In this document: positions 54,138 to 62,779 of the stretch, in pieces
Layout of the letters: each line of letters opens with the position of its first letter
Position numbering within the stretch: position 1 is the stretch's first letter
NCBI RefSeq assembly: GCF_030954495.1
Contig: NZ_JAVHUW010000067.1
Span: forward strand, 52,338-116,337
Reading direction: 5' to 3'
From: Candidatus Desulfosporosinus nitrosoreducens
Lineage (GTDB): Bacteria > Bacillota > Desulfitobacteriia > Desulfitobacteriales > Desulfitobacteriaceae
Length of the DNA stretch: 64,000 nt
Program-made: the position numbers and the translations under genes
Notes under the pieces: generated by a model
The model's input: only the letters and a program-made list of their open reading frames with translations
Database searches by the model: none
What the model was told of the DNA's origin: nothing

Positions 54138-54650
54138 TTAGAATTTAACTAAATTGTAGATCAGTACACAACCTAAGATAAAATACATAAGTCCAAATAA
54201 TATCGGTATCCAATTCTCTACGTGCGTGATAGGACGATATCGTTTTGGATCTTTGCCTCGCCCTAAAACATCCCATTCTATTTTATAAGGAGAGCAAGGC
54301 AGGTTGATCTCCATTTTATGTATCACTTTGAACCTCCCTTTATTTAACATTCTGTAAGACCTGACTATCGCCCACCATGAATAACACAAAAGTTCAATTC
54401 CTATTAGTGGTATTAACATCCAGAACCTGGGCTCTTTTAAACCTTCTTTGTAAAGCACTCCCAACAAAGCAATAAGAGATGTATGCAGAGTAAGAAAAAA
54501 GGCATTTGCCAGAACTCTTCTGGCACTTACCCTGTCTGTCATCTCAAGATATAGTTTATACTGCTCAAAGTAATGATCCCTGAATTTTTCACCATATTTC
54601 TGAGCTGAGGTATTTAAGAGTATACCCCCCCGGTGATTTCTATTACTCAT
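54138..54650 (-). CDS. Three-helix membrane protein, RipA/SLATT-like
   Basis: A 170-residue protein. An N-terminal amphipathic coil (KFRDHYFEQYKLYLEMTDRVS) leads directly into a membrane helix (about 47-70). A second helix (80-103), a basic cytoplasmic loop with KMEINLPCSPYKIEWDVLGRG and a third helix (147-170) follow. The pattern resembles the RipA-type octameric membrane proteins and SLATT effector domains that occur beside TIR or nucleotide-signal defence genes. That family call is from memory and tentative. AAGGAGGT lies upstream of the ATG. Confidence 0.75.
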   Translation of the reverse strand: MSNRNHRGGILLNTSAQKYGEKFRDHYFEQYKLYLEMTDRVSARRVLANAFFLTLHTSLIALLGVLYKEGLKEPRFWMLIPLIGIELLCYSWWAIVRSYRMLNKGRFKVIHKMEINLPCSPYKIEWDVLGRGKDPKRYRPITHVENWIPILFGLMYFILGCVLIYNLVKF

Positions 54651-55248
54651 TATTGTACTTACCTCCTTATCGCAATAAATTCTTGAAATAAAATTTAAGG
54701 TCTAAACTACACATTTCCTAGTTCGGCTTGGTTAAGTTTTATATTATATGCCATAAAAAGTACGATCATATCAATGATGTTCTTTACACCTGAAATTTGA
54801 TATCTCCTAAACATCTTGAACAAACCGGTTCTGATGTACGGCACAACGACTCGGTCACTGCTGGTATACCCGGCTTAGGAAACACCCTACAATGCATTTT
54901 CCGCTCTGAAACGGCGGAGCAAAAAGAGTTAAAAGTAGGGTTTAAAACCCATATAAAAACAATAAACCGCACGAATGGCGGGTTTTTAGAGTCGCACAAG
55001 TTAATGTGCCTCAAGGATTTCATTATGTATCTCCACCAAATTTCGTGGGTTTGATTTAAAAATCAGGTAATAAAAGATGCCCTATAGGCCGCGTCAGCGA
55101 TACACCGTTCCTTAAATAAGCATTTTAAGAGAGCCTTTTTGGCGGGTGCAACTCATTGAAAGCAACATTTCCCCATGCTATAATGCACTTGCGGCTTATT
55201 TGCAAGGCGGTAAAAAATACATAAGATGGTTCTGAAAGGTTTGGCTTA
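54651..55248. other. Intergenic stretch with one terminator-like hairpin
   Basis: Frames on both strands at 54784-55054 lack ribosome sites. AAACCGC/GCGGGTTTTT at about 54966-54990 forms a plus-strand terminator-like hairpin. I see nothing else that I can name. Confidence 0.4.
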
Positions 55249-56439
55249 ATGAAAATAAAACATATTGACGGTGACCGGGACTTTAACCTGTTTTTGCTGG
55301 CAGGGTTGTTCGCCGGGATCGGTGCAGGTATTAACACATCGATATTCAACAACTATTTAAACGACATATTCAGGCTGTCTGAGAATGTCAGAGGTTTCCT
55401 TGAAGTGCCACGGGAAGCGCCGGGCTTCTTTATCATGCTGGTTCTGGCGATTCTAAGTTTTTGCGGTGATGTACGAATTGCTATGCTCGGTATGGCAGCG
55501 GCAGGATTGGGGATGCTTGGGCTCGGCCTGCTGTCGCCGACCTTCGCGGTTATGATTATCTGGATGATGATGTACAGCCTCGGCACACACATGGTCATGC
55601 CCGTCACGCCATCCATCGGCATGTCTCTGTCCAAGCAGAAGTCTTTCGGCGCCAGACTTGGAACGGTCAGCGCTTTCGGCCTGTTCGGCAGTATTATCGC
55701 TTATATCTTTATCTTCCTGAGTTTTCACTTCCTGCATATGACCTATCAACTTGCCTTTATCATAGGAGCTGTTTTCTATGTGTTCGCCGCTTTGGCGGTA
55801 GGGCTGATGAAAAAAGGTAAGCCAGAAGCCAGGAAAGTCAAATTTATCTTTCGCAAACGTTATACGCTCTATTATGTCCTGGCCGGTATCAGCGGTGCAA
55901 GGGCGCAGATTTTTCTAACCTTTGCGCCATGGGTTCTGATTAAGGTCTTCAACGTGCAACCTCAAATGTTTGCCCTTCTAGGTATGGTTGTCGCTTTTGT
56001 GAGTATCGGCACACGTAAGATGATCGGCAGACTGATCGACGTCCGGGGCGAACGGTTTGTTCTGACTCTGGAAGCCGCTTTGTTGTTCGCCATCTGTCTC
56101 GGATATGCGTTCTCGGCCAATATCTTTCCCGTCGGCATTACTGCGGTGATTATCGCGGGCTGCTATGTCATCGACAATTCCATGGCTGCGGTCGAAATGG
56201 CGCGGTCAACTTATTTACGTAAGATTGCCGTCGACCTTGCCGATGTGACCCCAACGCTATCGACAGGCGTGAGCCTGCAGCACATCGCTTCGATGGTGAT
56301 TCCCGTTTTCGGCGGGCTTTTGTGGTCAGCTTTTGGATATCAAGCAGTATTTAAGGGCGCAGCCGTTATCGCATTCCTTAACTTTGTACTTTCACGCAGA
56401 ATTAAGATTGAGTTTGATCCCGCCATTAAGGCTGAATAA
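55249..56439 (+). CDS. Major facilitator superfamily transporter
   Basis: A 396-residue protein with twelve predicted membrane helices. The N-terminal half has GINTSIFNNYLNDIF and a SLGTHMVMPVTPSIGMSL helix, and the loop after helix 6 is basic (MKKGKPEARKVKF). Base composition is more GC-rich than the surrounding AT-rich genes, suggesting a different origin. Substrate is unknown. Confidence 0.9.
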   Translation: MKIKHIDGDRDFNLFLLAGLFAGIGAGINTSIFNNYLNDIFRLSENVRGFLEVPREAPGFFIMLVLAILSFCGDVRIAMLGMAAAGLGMLGLGLLSPTFAVMIIWMMMYSLGTHMVMPVTPSIGMSLSKQKSFGARLGTVSAFGLFGSIIAYIFIFLSFHFLHMTYQLAFIIGAVFYVFAALAVGLMKKGKPEARKVKFIFRKRYTLYYVLAGISGARAQIFLTFAPWVLIKVFNVQPQMFALLGMVVAFVSIGTRKMIGRLIDVRGERFVLTLEAALLFAICLGYAFSANIFPVGITAVIIAGCYVIDNSMAAVEMARSTYLRKIAVDLADVTPTLSTGVSLQHIASMVIPVFGGLLWSAFGYQAVFKGAAVIAFLNFVLSRRIKIEFDPAIKAE

Positions 56440-56513
56440 AACATTTGGCAATAAGGTACATCCTCTAAGAATGCTCTTGATTTACTATGATATTTTCAAA
56501 AGTGATAATTAAT

Positions 56514-56560
56514 AAGCCTTGAGCTACGACTATCGTATCTCAAGGCTTTAATTTTTACAT
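56514..56560 (+). terminator. Intrinsic terminator
   Basis: AAGCCTTGAG and CTCAAGGCTT pair, with an inner TACGA/TCGTA stem, and a T-rich tail follows. It ends the MFS gene. Confidence 0.85.
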
Positions 56561-56584
56561 TGGCCAGATTGTCCGGAAAGTCTC

Positions 56585-56806
56585 TATATACACCCAATAA
56601 CCCTGGAAGAACTCTTGGACGAAACTAATCCTGTTCGGATCATTGACGCCTTTATCGACCATTTAACTATGGACGAATTGAAATTTCTAAAGGCCACACA
56701 AAAGTACGTGAACTACAATGAAAAATATCTTTCTCATAGTCTACCCCTCTATTATCCAGGTAAGAAAGAACGGATCACGTTCCTTGCAGTTTTAATTTAT
56801 TTATGA
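56585..56806 (+). pseudogene. N-terminal fragment of an IS1182-family transposase
   Basis: The frame reads YIHPITLEELLDETNPVRII, then DAFIDHLTMDELKF, matching the usual N-terminus of IS1182 transposases. It then degrades and stops after the LAVLIYL region. The catalytic DDE part is missing. It is a dead insertion-sequence relic. Confidence 0.75.
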
Positions 56807-56949
56807 TTACACCAGTAACATGTGGATCATAATACGATCCATACACCACACAAGGCTCCGCCACTCAACCACCAGCTAGGCTTTATACGGGTTGGCTATT
56901 TCTTCTTGGGCTTAGCGAGGATCACATGGCTGGGTGATAATAACTTTCT

Positions 56950-57726
56950 CTATTTTCCGTGGGTGGCCTTCTCCTCTAATTGTTGGAAACCCTTTATATC
57001 AACTGGGATAAATATTTTGTAATTACCTTGATTTATCAGCTTATCGGTATAATCTTGCCATGCCTTATAAGCCTCATTTTGCCCGGCCGGAATTGAATAT
57101 AAAACTAAGCTTCTAAGTTTCCCTCTTCCTAAAATAATTTGCGTAAATTTTATTGTTTCGGGAGAACAGATGTAATCCGCGGAATTACTAAAGCCATTGT
57201 CCTTTATTGTTTGTGTATAAGCTTCTTTAGCCGGGTCATCGTCTGGTAGTGCAGCCATAGATTTTTTCTGTTGTTCCAGATATGATCTAGCTTCATCAGT
57301 GGTTACCTGGAATCCTTGGCGTTTTACCTCACTATCAATTAACGCATTTTCTACTAATAGACCCAATGTTATTTTTTCGTAGAAAGATTCATCTTGTGGC
57401 TTTTTGATATTGTTAACAAATGCATACTGCTTAATTGCTACTTCCCTCGTTAGCTGCAAACCGGTTATTTGGGTATCGCCTATCTCAGCAACTACATCTG
57501 GATACTTTGTATTTTTTATATTTTTAAGATCAGGAATTGCTATGTTCGTAGTACTTCCGACAGTGGCCTGAACTATTTGGGTATGGCTATTACTTTTCGG
57601 TATCATGCTTTGTAGCGTTTTAAGTATGTTTGTTGGGGCTGGTTGTTCAACCTTTTGACCACAACCGGTTAAAATTAGATTTAGCAGAAGTAAAAGTACA
57701 CTAGACAATAAAATTCTCTTCATCAA
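56950..57726 (-). CDS. SurA N-terminal-like lipoprotein
   Basis: A 258-residue exported protein. The signal peptide ends at the lipobox ILTGCG, then a disordered linker (about 25-70) leads into a helical SurA_N-like chaperone domain (VVAEIGDTQITGLQLTREVAIKQYAF onward). A C-terminal helix ends the protein. No PPIase domain is present. It may help fold exported proteins. Confidence 0.82.
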   Translation of the reverse strand: MMKRILLSSVLLLLLNLILTGCGQKVEQPAPTNILKTLQSMIPKSNSHTQIVQATVGSTTNIAIPDLKNIKNTKYPDVVAEIGDTQITGLQLTREVAIKQYAFVNNIKKPQDESFYEKITLGLLVENALIDSEVKRQGFQVTTDEARSYLEQQKKSMAALPDDDPAKEAYTQTIKDNGFSNSADYICSPETIKFTQIILGRGKLRSLVLYSIPAGQNEAYKAWQDYTDKLINQGNYKIFIPVDIKGFQQLEEKATHGK

Positions 57727-58015
57727 CTAAATCACCCTTTTCTAGTAAACACTACGCTCCAGTCCCAACCGCTCCTTTAGAAAAACGACCACTTTCGTTA
57801 ACCCACGCAAGACTCGGTTTTTGACTACCAGCTTGGCTTTATCAAGTAGGATTCTTAAACTTAGCAAGACACAAGGCAGGGTAATTTTGTATCAATGGGG
57901 TAACCCGTAATACCGCCAATTTGAGGTGTGCGAATGTTACTGAAATTATACAACCGGGAACCTACTACAAGTGGCACCAGCATAAAATCAGATCACTTTG
58001 ACACATATCCATATG

Positions 58016-58204
58016 CTATTTAAATTTTCCTAGTAAAACTGATATTACCAATATTACTCCTATTATTCTACCCATATATGTAACCGCTTTACTTGGTTCT
58101 GCACCTTCTTTAAACATCCAGCTTCGACCAAACATAAAGAATTGATTAGGAAATACAATTGCAATAACGCCTAAAATCAATACGATAATAGCAAACAAAT
58201 TCAT
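58016..58204 (-). CDS. Small DUF6199-like membrane protein
   Basis: A 62-residue protein with two membrane helices separated by FGRSWMFKEGAEPSKAVTYMGRI-type loop sequence, as in the DUF6199 family. AAAGGAGGAATTCC precedes ATG 58204, so the longer upstream frame is not used. Function is unknown. Confidence 0.75.
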   Translation of the reverse strand: MNLFAIIVLILGVIAIVFPNQFFMFGRSWMFKEGAEPSKAVTYMGRIIGVILVISVLLGKFK

Positions 58205-58518
58205 TGGAATTCCTCCTTTTACAACGAGTAATCCTACAATTACGTGATAATTAACCGCAATTAATTGCTCTAGAATTCGACACGTTTCCTGGTGAATCCT
58301 TCCATATCCAAATAAAAACAGCACTTTATTTCCATAAAACAAAAAAGACCTCACTTGAAGCTGGTGGGCCTTTGAGGCATTTATTTGATATTCACTATTA
58401 CCCTAATGAGTTTCCAACCAAATTTATTGATTTCTGCAGTGACGCGACGGTTTTGGTTTCTATCGCGCAGGCTAAACACCTTCTAAAAGTAATAAAAGAT
58501 ACCTAATTTAGGTTATTC

Positions 58519-59166
58519 TCATTTTATGCATTTGAATAGCACAGTCTTTGACCAATTGTTTTCTATTAAAACATTGCGAAAACCTGCAGTGAATAACATA
58601 GATACTTCTTTTTCTTTAGTGAAGGGTACGTCAATATGCAAAGCAGCAAACTGTGCATTTTGCTGCTTATAAATTTCCTGAGCCTGTTGCATCCGAAGTT
58701 TCTCTTCTTCTACGCTCTGTGCAACAATATCTCCGTTTATCAATACTCCATTTTTCTTTAAAGAATTATAGATCTTAGCATATATTTTATCTTTCTGCTC
58801 TTCATTGAAATGATGAAGTGTATAACATGTCAGGATAATATCATATTTGTTCTTCCCAAAATCATAATCCAAAACAGAAATACAAATCGCATGTAAGTTT
58901 ACACCGTGATAAAATTGTTTCTTAGAAAGTTGTTCTAACATTATAGGGGATATATCTAACGCCGTCACATTGCATACAAATTTTATGCGCTCTATTTCAA
59001 GACCTGTACCACAGCCTATTACAAGAATGTCTTGATTTTCCTGACAACAATTCACTTGAAGTTCTATTTCATCATAAAATTCGGTCATACCCATTTTTAC
59101 AATAAAATCGTCATCATGAATCAACGCTTCTTCGTTGAAATACTCATCAATTCTCTTCATCTTCAT
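58519..59166 (-). CDS. Class I SAM-dependent methyltransferase
   Basis: A 215-residue Rossmann methyltransferase. Motif I is ILVIGCGTGLEIERI, motif II is VTALDISPIMLEQL, and the strand-4 motif is KYDIILTCYTLHHF. The methyl acceptor is unknown. GGGGAATGAAG precedes the start. Confidence 0.9.
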   Translation of the reverse strand: MKMKRIDEYFNEEALIHDDDFIVKMGMTEFYDEIELQVNCCQENQDILVIGCGTGLEIERIKFVCNVTALDISPIMLEQLSKKQFYHGVNLHAICISVLDYDFGKNKYDIILTCYTLHHFNEEQKDKIYAKIYNSLKKNGVLINGDIVAQSVEEEKLRMQQAQEIYKQQNAQFAALHIDVPFTKEKEVSMLFTAGFRNVLIENNWSKTVLFKCIK

Positions 59167-59413
59167 TCCCCTCGTATAAAACTTTTATTAAGTGAATTAA
59201 TCGCATAATGTTTAACGGTTAAATGTTAGTTCTTCAGAATTTGATTTAACACTTTTTCGAAATGATTTATGCTGCAATACGCTTTGACTTATGTATCCTT
59301 TAAGATAAGCATTAACACGCTCTACTGCTGTTATTTGTTTATAGGGTTCAAAGTAGCCCTCACTTCCTCTAGCTGGAACAGTATATCTTCTGGGATCTGA
59401 TTCAACTTTAATC

Positions 59414-59959
59414 TTATAACTTTATTGCATCAAGGACCGCTTTAATACTAACTTCCAAATTATCATTTATTATTTTCAAAACAGGACATTCAATTTTGCT
59501 AAACCAAGCTTCATGCTTAGGCAAACTTCGCCCATTTCTTGTTCCCGCATCATAAGAAGCCGCCCATGCAAGAAATTTTTGACTGTCTTCATACTTTGCC
59601 CCTCCCGGCAAAATTTTGTTTCCATATCTTTCGTATTCGCGTTTTTTCAATCGCTCTAATCGAATATCCTGAGGAACATAAACAAAAACCACTAAATCAA
59701 AATAGGAAATAAGAATATCGCCCCAACCGGTAAGAGAACCACTAAGTATCCATTTGGGTGTTCTAGATAAATCACCCTGCATCAATTTCATACGCTCATC
59801 TTTTGGTTGTTCGACAGTAAACGGGTCATCTGTGGGCAACCAAAAATAATTATCAGAGTCAAAATGCTCATATCCCAGTATATCGCAGACACTTTTTGCG
59901 ACGGTGGTAGTGCCGGAGCCTGATGCTCCAAAAATATGAATATGCGTTTTTTGTTTCAT
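59414..59959 (-). CDS. P-loop small-molecule/nucleotide kinase-like ATPase
   Basis: About 181 residues with a Walker A GASGSGTTT at the N-terminus, an adenylate-kinase-like HFDSDNYFW substrate loop and a lid with RLERLKKREYERYG. It resembles bacterial AAA/AK-like kinases of unknown substrate. ATG 59959 with AAGGTAA upstream gives the correct N-terminus; earlier starts add an unlikely tail. Confidence 0.85.
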   Translation of the reverse strand: MKQKTHIHIFGASGSGTTTVAKSVCDILGYEHFDSDNYFWLPTDDPFTVEQPKDERMKLMQGDLSRTPKWILSGSLTGWGDILISYFDLVVFVYVPQDIRLERLKKREYERYGNKILPGGAKYEDSQKFLAWAASYDAGTRNGRSLPKHEAWFSKIECPVLKIINDNLEVSIKAVLDAIKL

Positions 59960-60072
59960 AGCAGTTACCTTCACCCCACTTAACATAAGTAACAACTTTA
60001 ATTGGTATTGTACCATTAAATGTGAAGAAGCCAACTGCAACCGCAATCAACTTCTTTGGATAAATTTTATGA

Positions 60073-60120
60073 TGGAGATGATGGGATTCGAACCCACGGC
60101 CTCTTACACGCGAAGCAGCG
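60073..60120 (-). other. tRNA 3'-half fragment (possible attachment-site relic)
   Basis: On the minus strand the T-arm GTGGGTTCGAATCCCAT is followed by ATCTCCA at the acceptor end. The anticodon stem pairs poorly, and no D-arm or 5' acceptor strand is found upstream. Intact 3' tRNA ends without the 5' half are typical of distal attachment sites of integrated elements, or of a decayed tRNA gene. Confidence 0.6.
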
Positions 60121-60223
60121 CCCTATCAGACCGTGCTTAAAGAAGCCTTATGCCCTGCATGTCAGGATGATATCGATTTTACTATATAAAATCAAAAAAG
60201 CCCAGTATGTTGTTCAGCATAAA

Positions 60224-60276
60224 AAGAGTGCGCCCCAAACTTAGATGTTTATATCTAACATTTGGGGTGCACTTCA
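60224..60276 (-). terminator. Large hairpin, terminator-like on the minus strand
   Basis: AGTGCGCCCCAAA and TTTGGGGTGCACT pair with one mismatch, with an inner TTAGAT/ATCTAA stem, and CTTTTT follows on the minus strand. It would end the coat-protein transcript. Its shape also resembles an insertion-element remnant. Confidence 0.65.
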
Positions 60277-60338
60277 TGTAACCGGGTTTTCTATATTTGG
60301 AATTCTAGTTGAATCTGGTTGAAGGTTTTTATTTATTA

Positions 60339-60587
60339 TTAGCCATTAAGTTGGGATTTAGTCTGCTGAACTTCGTCGTCCTTAGCCATAACAGCAGGCT
60401 TATAATAACCTTTAGCCTGTGCCATCTGGAACAGCTTATACTGCGATGCTTCATCGCTATTACGGATCTGTTGAATGGCAGAACGCAGCGTGGGGTTCGC
60501 GCATTCGGAAATGGTGTTGGCGTAACATGTCAGATTGCTCTTTACAGAGGAAAGAATATCATTGACCATTATTTTTTCATTTATCAT
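60339..60587 (-). CDS. CotF-like spore coat protein
   Basis: An 82-residue helical protein of the Coat F family (KSNLTCYANTISECANPTLR, then QQIRNSD, and a QYKLFQMAQAKGYYKPA motif). GAGGAAATAAGTA precedes the ATG. It is the second of two adjacent coat genes and marks the organism as a spore former. Confidence 0.88.
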   Translation of the reverse strand: MINEKIMVNDILSSVKSNLTCYANTISECANPTLRSAIQQIRNSDEASQYKLFQMAQAKGYYKPAVMAKDDEVQQTKSQLNG

Positions 60588-60602
60588 TACTTATTTCCTC
60601 CT

Positions 60603-60788
60603 TTAGCTCAAAAAGCCTATCAACTGTTGTTTGGTTTTCATCGCATCCTGTGCACCATTCTGAAAAAACTGCTTGATTTCTGGATCGGTCGCTTGCTGGG
60701 CATAAGCCTGCAATTTTTGATGGACGGTTTCGTGAGCGCCAATCAAATGACGCAGGTTCTGCAGTTCAATTTGGTTTAGTTGTGACAT
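60603..60788 (-). CDS. CotF-family small spore coat protein
   Basis: A 61-residue helical protein (MSQLNQIELQNLRHLIGAHE, then LQAYAQQATDPEIKQFFQ). ATG 60788 has GAAAGGAG upstream. It matches the first helical half of CotF-type proteins, and the next gene carries the remainder, so the pair may act together. Confidence 0.85.
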   Translation of the reverse strand: MSQLNQIELQNLRHLIGAHETVHQKLQAYAQQATDPEIKQFFQNGAQDAMKTKQQLIGFLS

Positions 60789-60809
60789 AAGAAAAACTCC
60801 TTTCAAAAC

Positions 60810-61514
60810 ATCTCCGTATTAGTATTTCAGAATGCAAACATAATATTCACAGATAACAAAATTAGAATCCTTGTAATATAAACTGAATTAAGAAAAACAG
60901 AAACCAATAGTTGCGGAATGATTTCCTCCAAAAGCTGATATCATGCGGGTTTAAACACATGGCATCAGTTTTTGGAGGCTAGGTTTATGCTCATAATTTA
61001 CGAATAAGGAAAAGATATATGCTTTACCTGTTTCAGGACAATTAAAATCATACTCCGCACCTGCAAGAGAGATATTATTTTCTTGCAAATACTGAATAAC
61101 ACGGGGAAAAAGTATCATTGCTTTCATTCACAACATAGGTATATTCGTATCCGGGGCACTTCACCTAAAGACTACATAGCACTGTTTGGAACTACAATCA
61201 AGTGGACGGCAGTACCTGGGGCTACTCAATACGCAATTTCAATCGCGGATTATGAATCCAATATTATGAAGGTTGATAACCTACAGTAGGGTAACCGAAA
61301 ACCACAGACATTTCAGTTTAATACTTTATGATTGATACAACAAACGAACCATAAAGGAGCGATTCAAATCAAGGGAACTTGGTGATATGATAGGATATGA
61401 TCCATAAATCCTAGATGATGAAGAATTCTTAGTTTGGCTCAAGTCAAGACGATATCAAGTAATGTTAAGGTACAAATAGCAGCAGCTGACAAAGTAATTG
61501 GAGGTGTATGGGAA
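60810..61514. other. Intergenic stretch, mostly without genes
   Basis: A spaced inverted repeat (AAAAGCTGATATCATG with CATGGCATCAGTTTTT, about 60930-60977) lies here. A short frame at 61083-61289 contains a fibronectin-III-like TIKWTAVPGATQYAISI and may be the tail of a lost gene. I see no clear gene. Confidence 0.4.
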
Positions 61515-61859
61515 ATGAATTTTGGTGAGGTTTTTAAGGATATTTCTGCGGGCCTTTTGGTTACAGATGCAGATTTCAATGTGATCTGGGCCAATAAATT
61601 CGAGGAACAGTTTTATGGAAAACCCGTTGTAGGTTTGTGGGCTTTAGACTGTCACAAGGAAGAAAATCGCCAAAAGATTGCCGACTTTATAGCGCGGTTT
61701 AAAACCGGGGAATTGAAATCCTTTACCAAAATAGCCTTTGGGATGGTTATTACCTATAGTAGCTATTTCAAGGATGGGGAGTTCTCCGGAATGATTCGAA
61801 CAAGAATTTATTTACCCGAAGGAGCGGATGCAAAGGAGACAGCTCATTATCCAAAGTAA
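61515..61859 (+). CDS. Small stand-alone PAS domain protein
   Basis: A 114-residue single PAS domain protein (FKDISAGLLVTDADFNVIWANKFE, with a HKEENRQKI segment and a C-terminal MIRTRIYLPEGA). It has no output domain. Such proteins may sense redox state or bind small ligands and signal by contact. A GGAGG lies about 12 bases upstream of ATG 61515. Longer upstream starts give an unlikely N-terminus. Confidence 0.78.
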   Translation: MNFGEVFKDISAGLLVTDADFNVIWANKFEEQFYGKPVVGLWALDCHKEENRQKIADFIARFKTGELKSFTKIAFGMVITYSSYFKDGEFSGMIRTRIYLPEGADAKETAHYPK

Positions 61860-61878
61860 AAACCAGAAACAAAATATT

Positions 61879-61920
61879 AAAGAGATGCTAATTCCTTAAA
61901 AAGGTTCAGCGTCTCTTTTT
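61879..61920 (+). terminator. Intrinsic terminator
   Basis: AAAGAGATGCT and AGCGTCTCTTT pair, with an inner CCTT/AAGG, and a T-run follows. It ends the PAS gene. Confidence 0.82.
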
Positions 61921-62102
61921 GTCATTCCCTTTCGGCTTTATTGATTTCCAAAATGTTATTTAAAATTTATGGCTCTGCCTCAGTCAACGTTACCCTACAA
62001 GGAATCAACTTACATAGTGATACCCCTTAACCGTTAAAACGTCATGGCCGCTCTTCAAGAACGGCCACGACATCACAATCAGATAAAATTAAGTAACACG
62101 TC

Positions 62103-62609
62103 TTATTTATTCATAACTTCATTAAATCCCATACCTGGTTGAGCCGTACCTGCCGTACACAAAGGAATACTCTCAACGATGCTACAAACCATAAAGTATG
62201 GAGCACTAAAAATAAGGTCTGATTCTTTAAACCCCTTAATGAGATGTCGGCTGGAATTATCTAAGAATGAAACATTAGCCCGACCTGTCGATAGCGGATA
62301 AACAATTGATCCTCCGCAAGTTGAACCGGATAATTGTGCTTGCAAGGGAATTCCAGTTTCGTGGTGTGGGAGTCGATTCGTTGTGCTATTTCCAGCAGCA
62401 GATCCTATGACCGAAAAAACTAAGATAAAGACACTAAAACCTAATATTGCCTTAGAATCTTTATGTCGGCGTTTCCATAAGATAGCTCCAGCAATCAGCC
62501 CAATAATTGAAGAAACAAGAAAAATGCAGAGAAATGTACAATAACTGAAATAACGACCGGCTTGACCCCTCAATTTTGGACAAATCACCCTCTTACATAA
62601 CTTTTTCAT
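62103..62609 (-). CDS. Putative small membrane protein, doubtful C-terminal half
   Basis: A 168-codon frame from ATG 62609 (GGAG eight bases upstream). Residues about 25-70 hold two convincing membrane helices (LCIFLVSSIIGLIAGAILW and ILGFSVFILVFSVIG). The rest is rich in Ser/Cys/Gly and looks less protein-like, so the gene may be decayed. No family is recognised. Confidence 0.45.
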   Translation of the reverse strand: MKKLCKRVICPKLRGQAGRYFSYCTFLCIFLVSSIIGLIAGAILWKRRHKDSKAILGFSVFILVFSVIGSAAGNSTTNRLPHHETGIPLQAQLSGSTCGGSIVYPLSTGRANVSFLDNSSRHLIKGFKESDLIFSAPYFMVCSIVESIPLCTAGTAQPGMGFNEVMNK

Positions 62610-62656
62610 AGAGATACTCCAGATTTCATAGTTATTCAGTTCTTTGTATAAATCCA

Positions 62657-62769
62657 CAAGCTTGACAATGAGCCTCCGTGGGCGTGAGGTTTGACGGCTG
62701 GCCGGCAATGGCTTCGCTTATGCCGTCTGGCGAAAAAGCCTATCACGCCCACCCTCATTGTAAAGCTTG
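62657..62769. repeat. Large inverted repeat next to the IS3 element
   Basis: CAAGCTTGACAATGAG...GTGGGCGTGA at 62657-62687 pairs with TCACGCCCAC...CTCATTGTAAAGCTTG at 62743-62769. Only a five-base bulge, one extra base and a few mismatches interrupt the arms. The enclosed 55 bases contain an inner GACGGC/GCCGTC hairpin. It ends 11 bp from the transposase stop and may be a MITE-like insertion or a structured RNA. Confidence 0.75.
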
Positions 62770-62779
62770 CTGGTACGAC

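Noticed and set aside
54784..55054. Overlapping frames of 79 and 85 codons on opposite strands
   Set aside because: Neither has a ribosome site, and a terminator-like hairpin lies within them.
60056..60244. A 62-codon plus-strand frame beginning in the tRNA fragment
   Set aside because: Its GIRTHGL stretch is the familiar false translation of a tRNA T-arm, not a protein.
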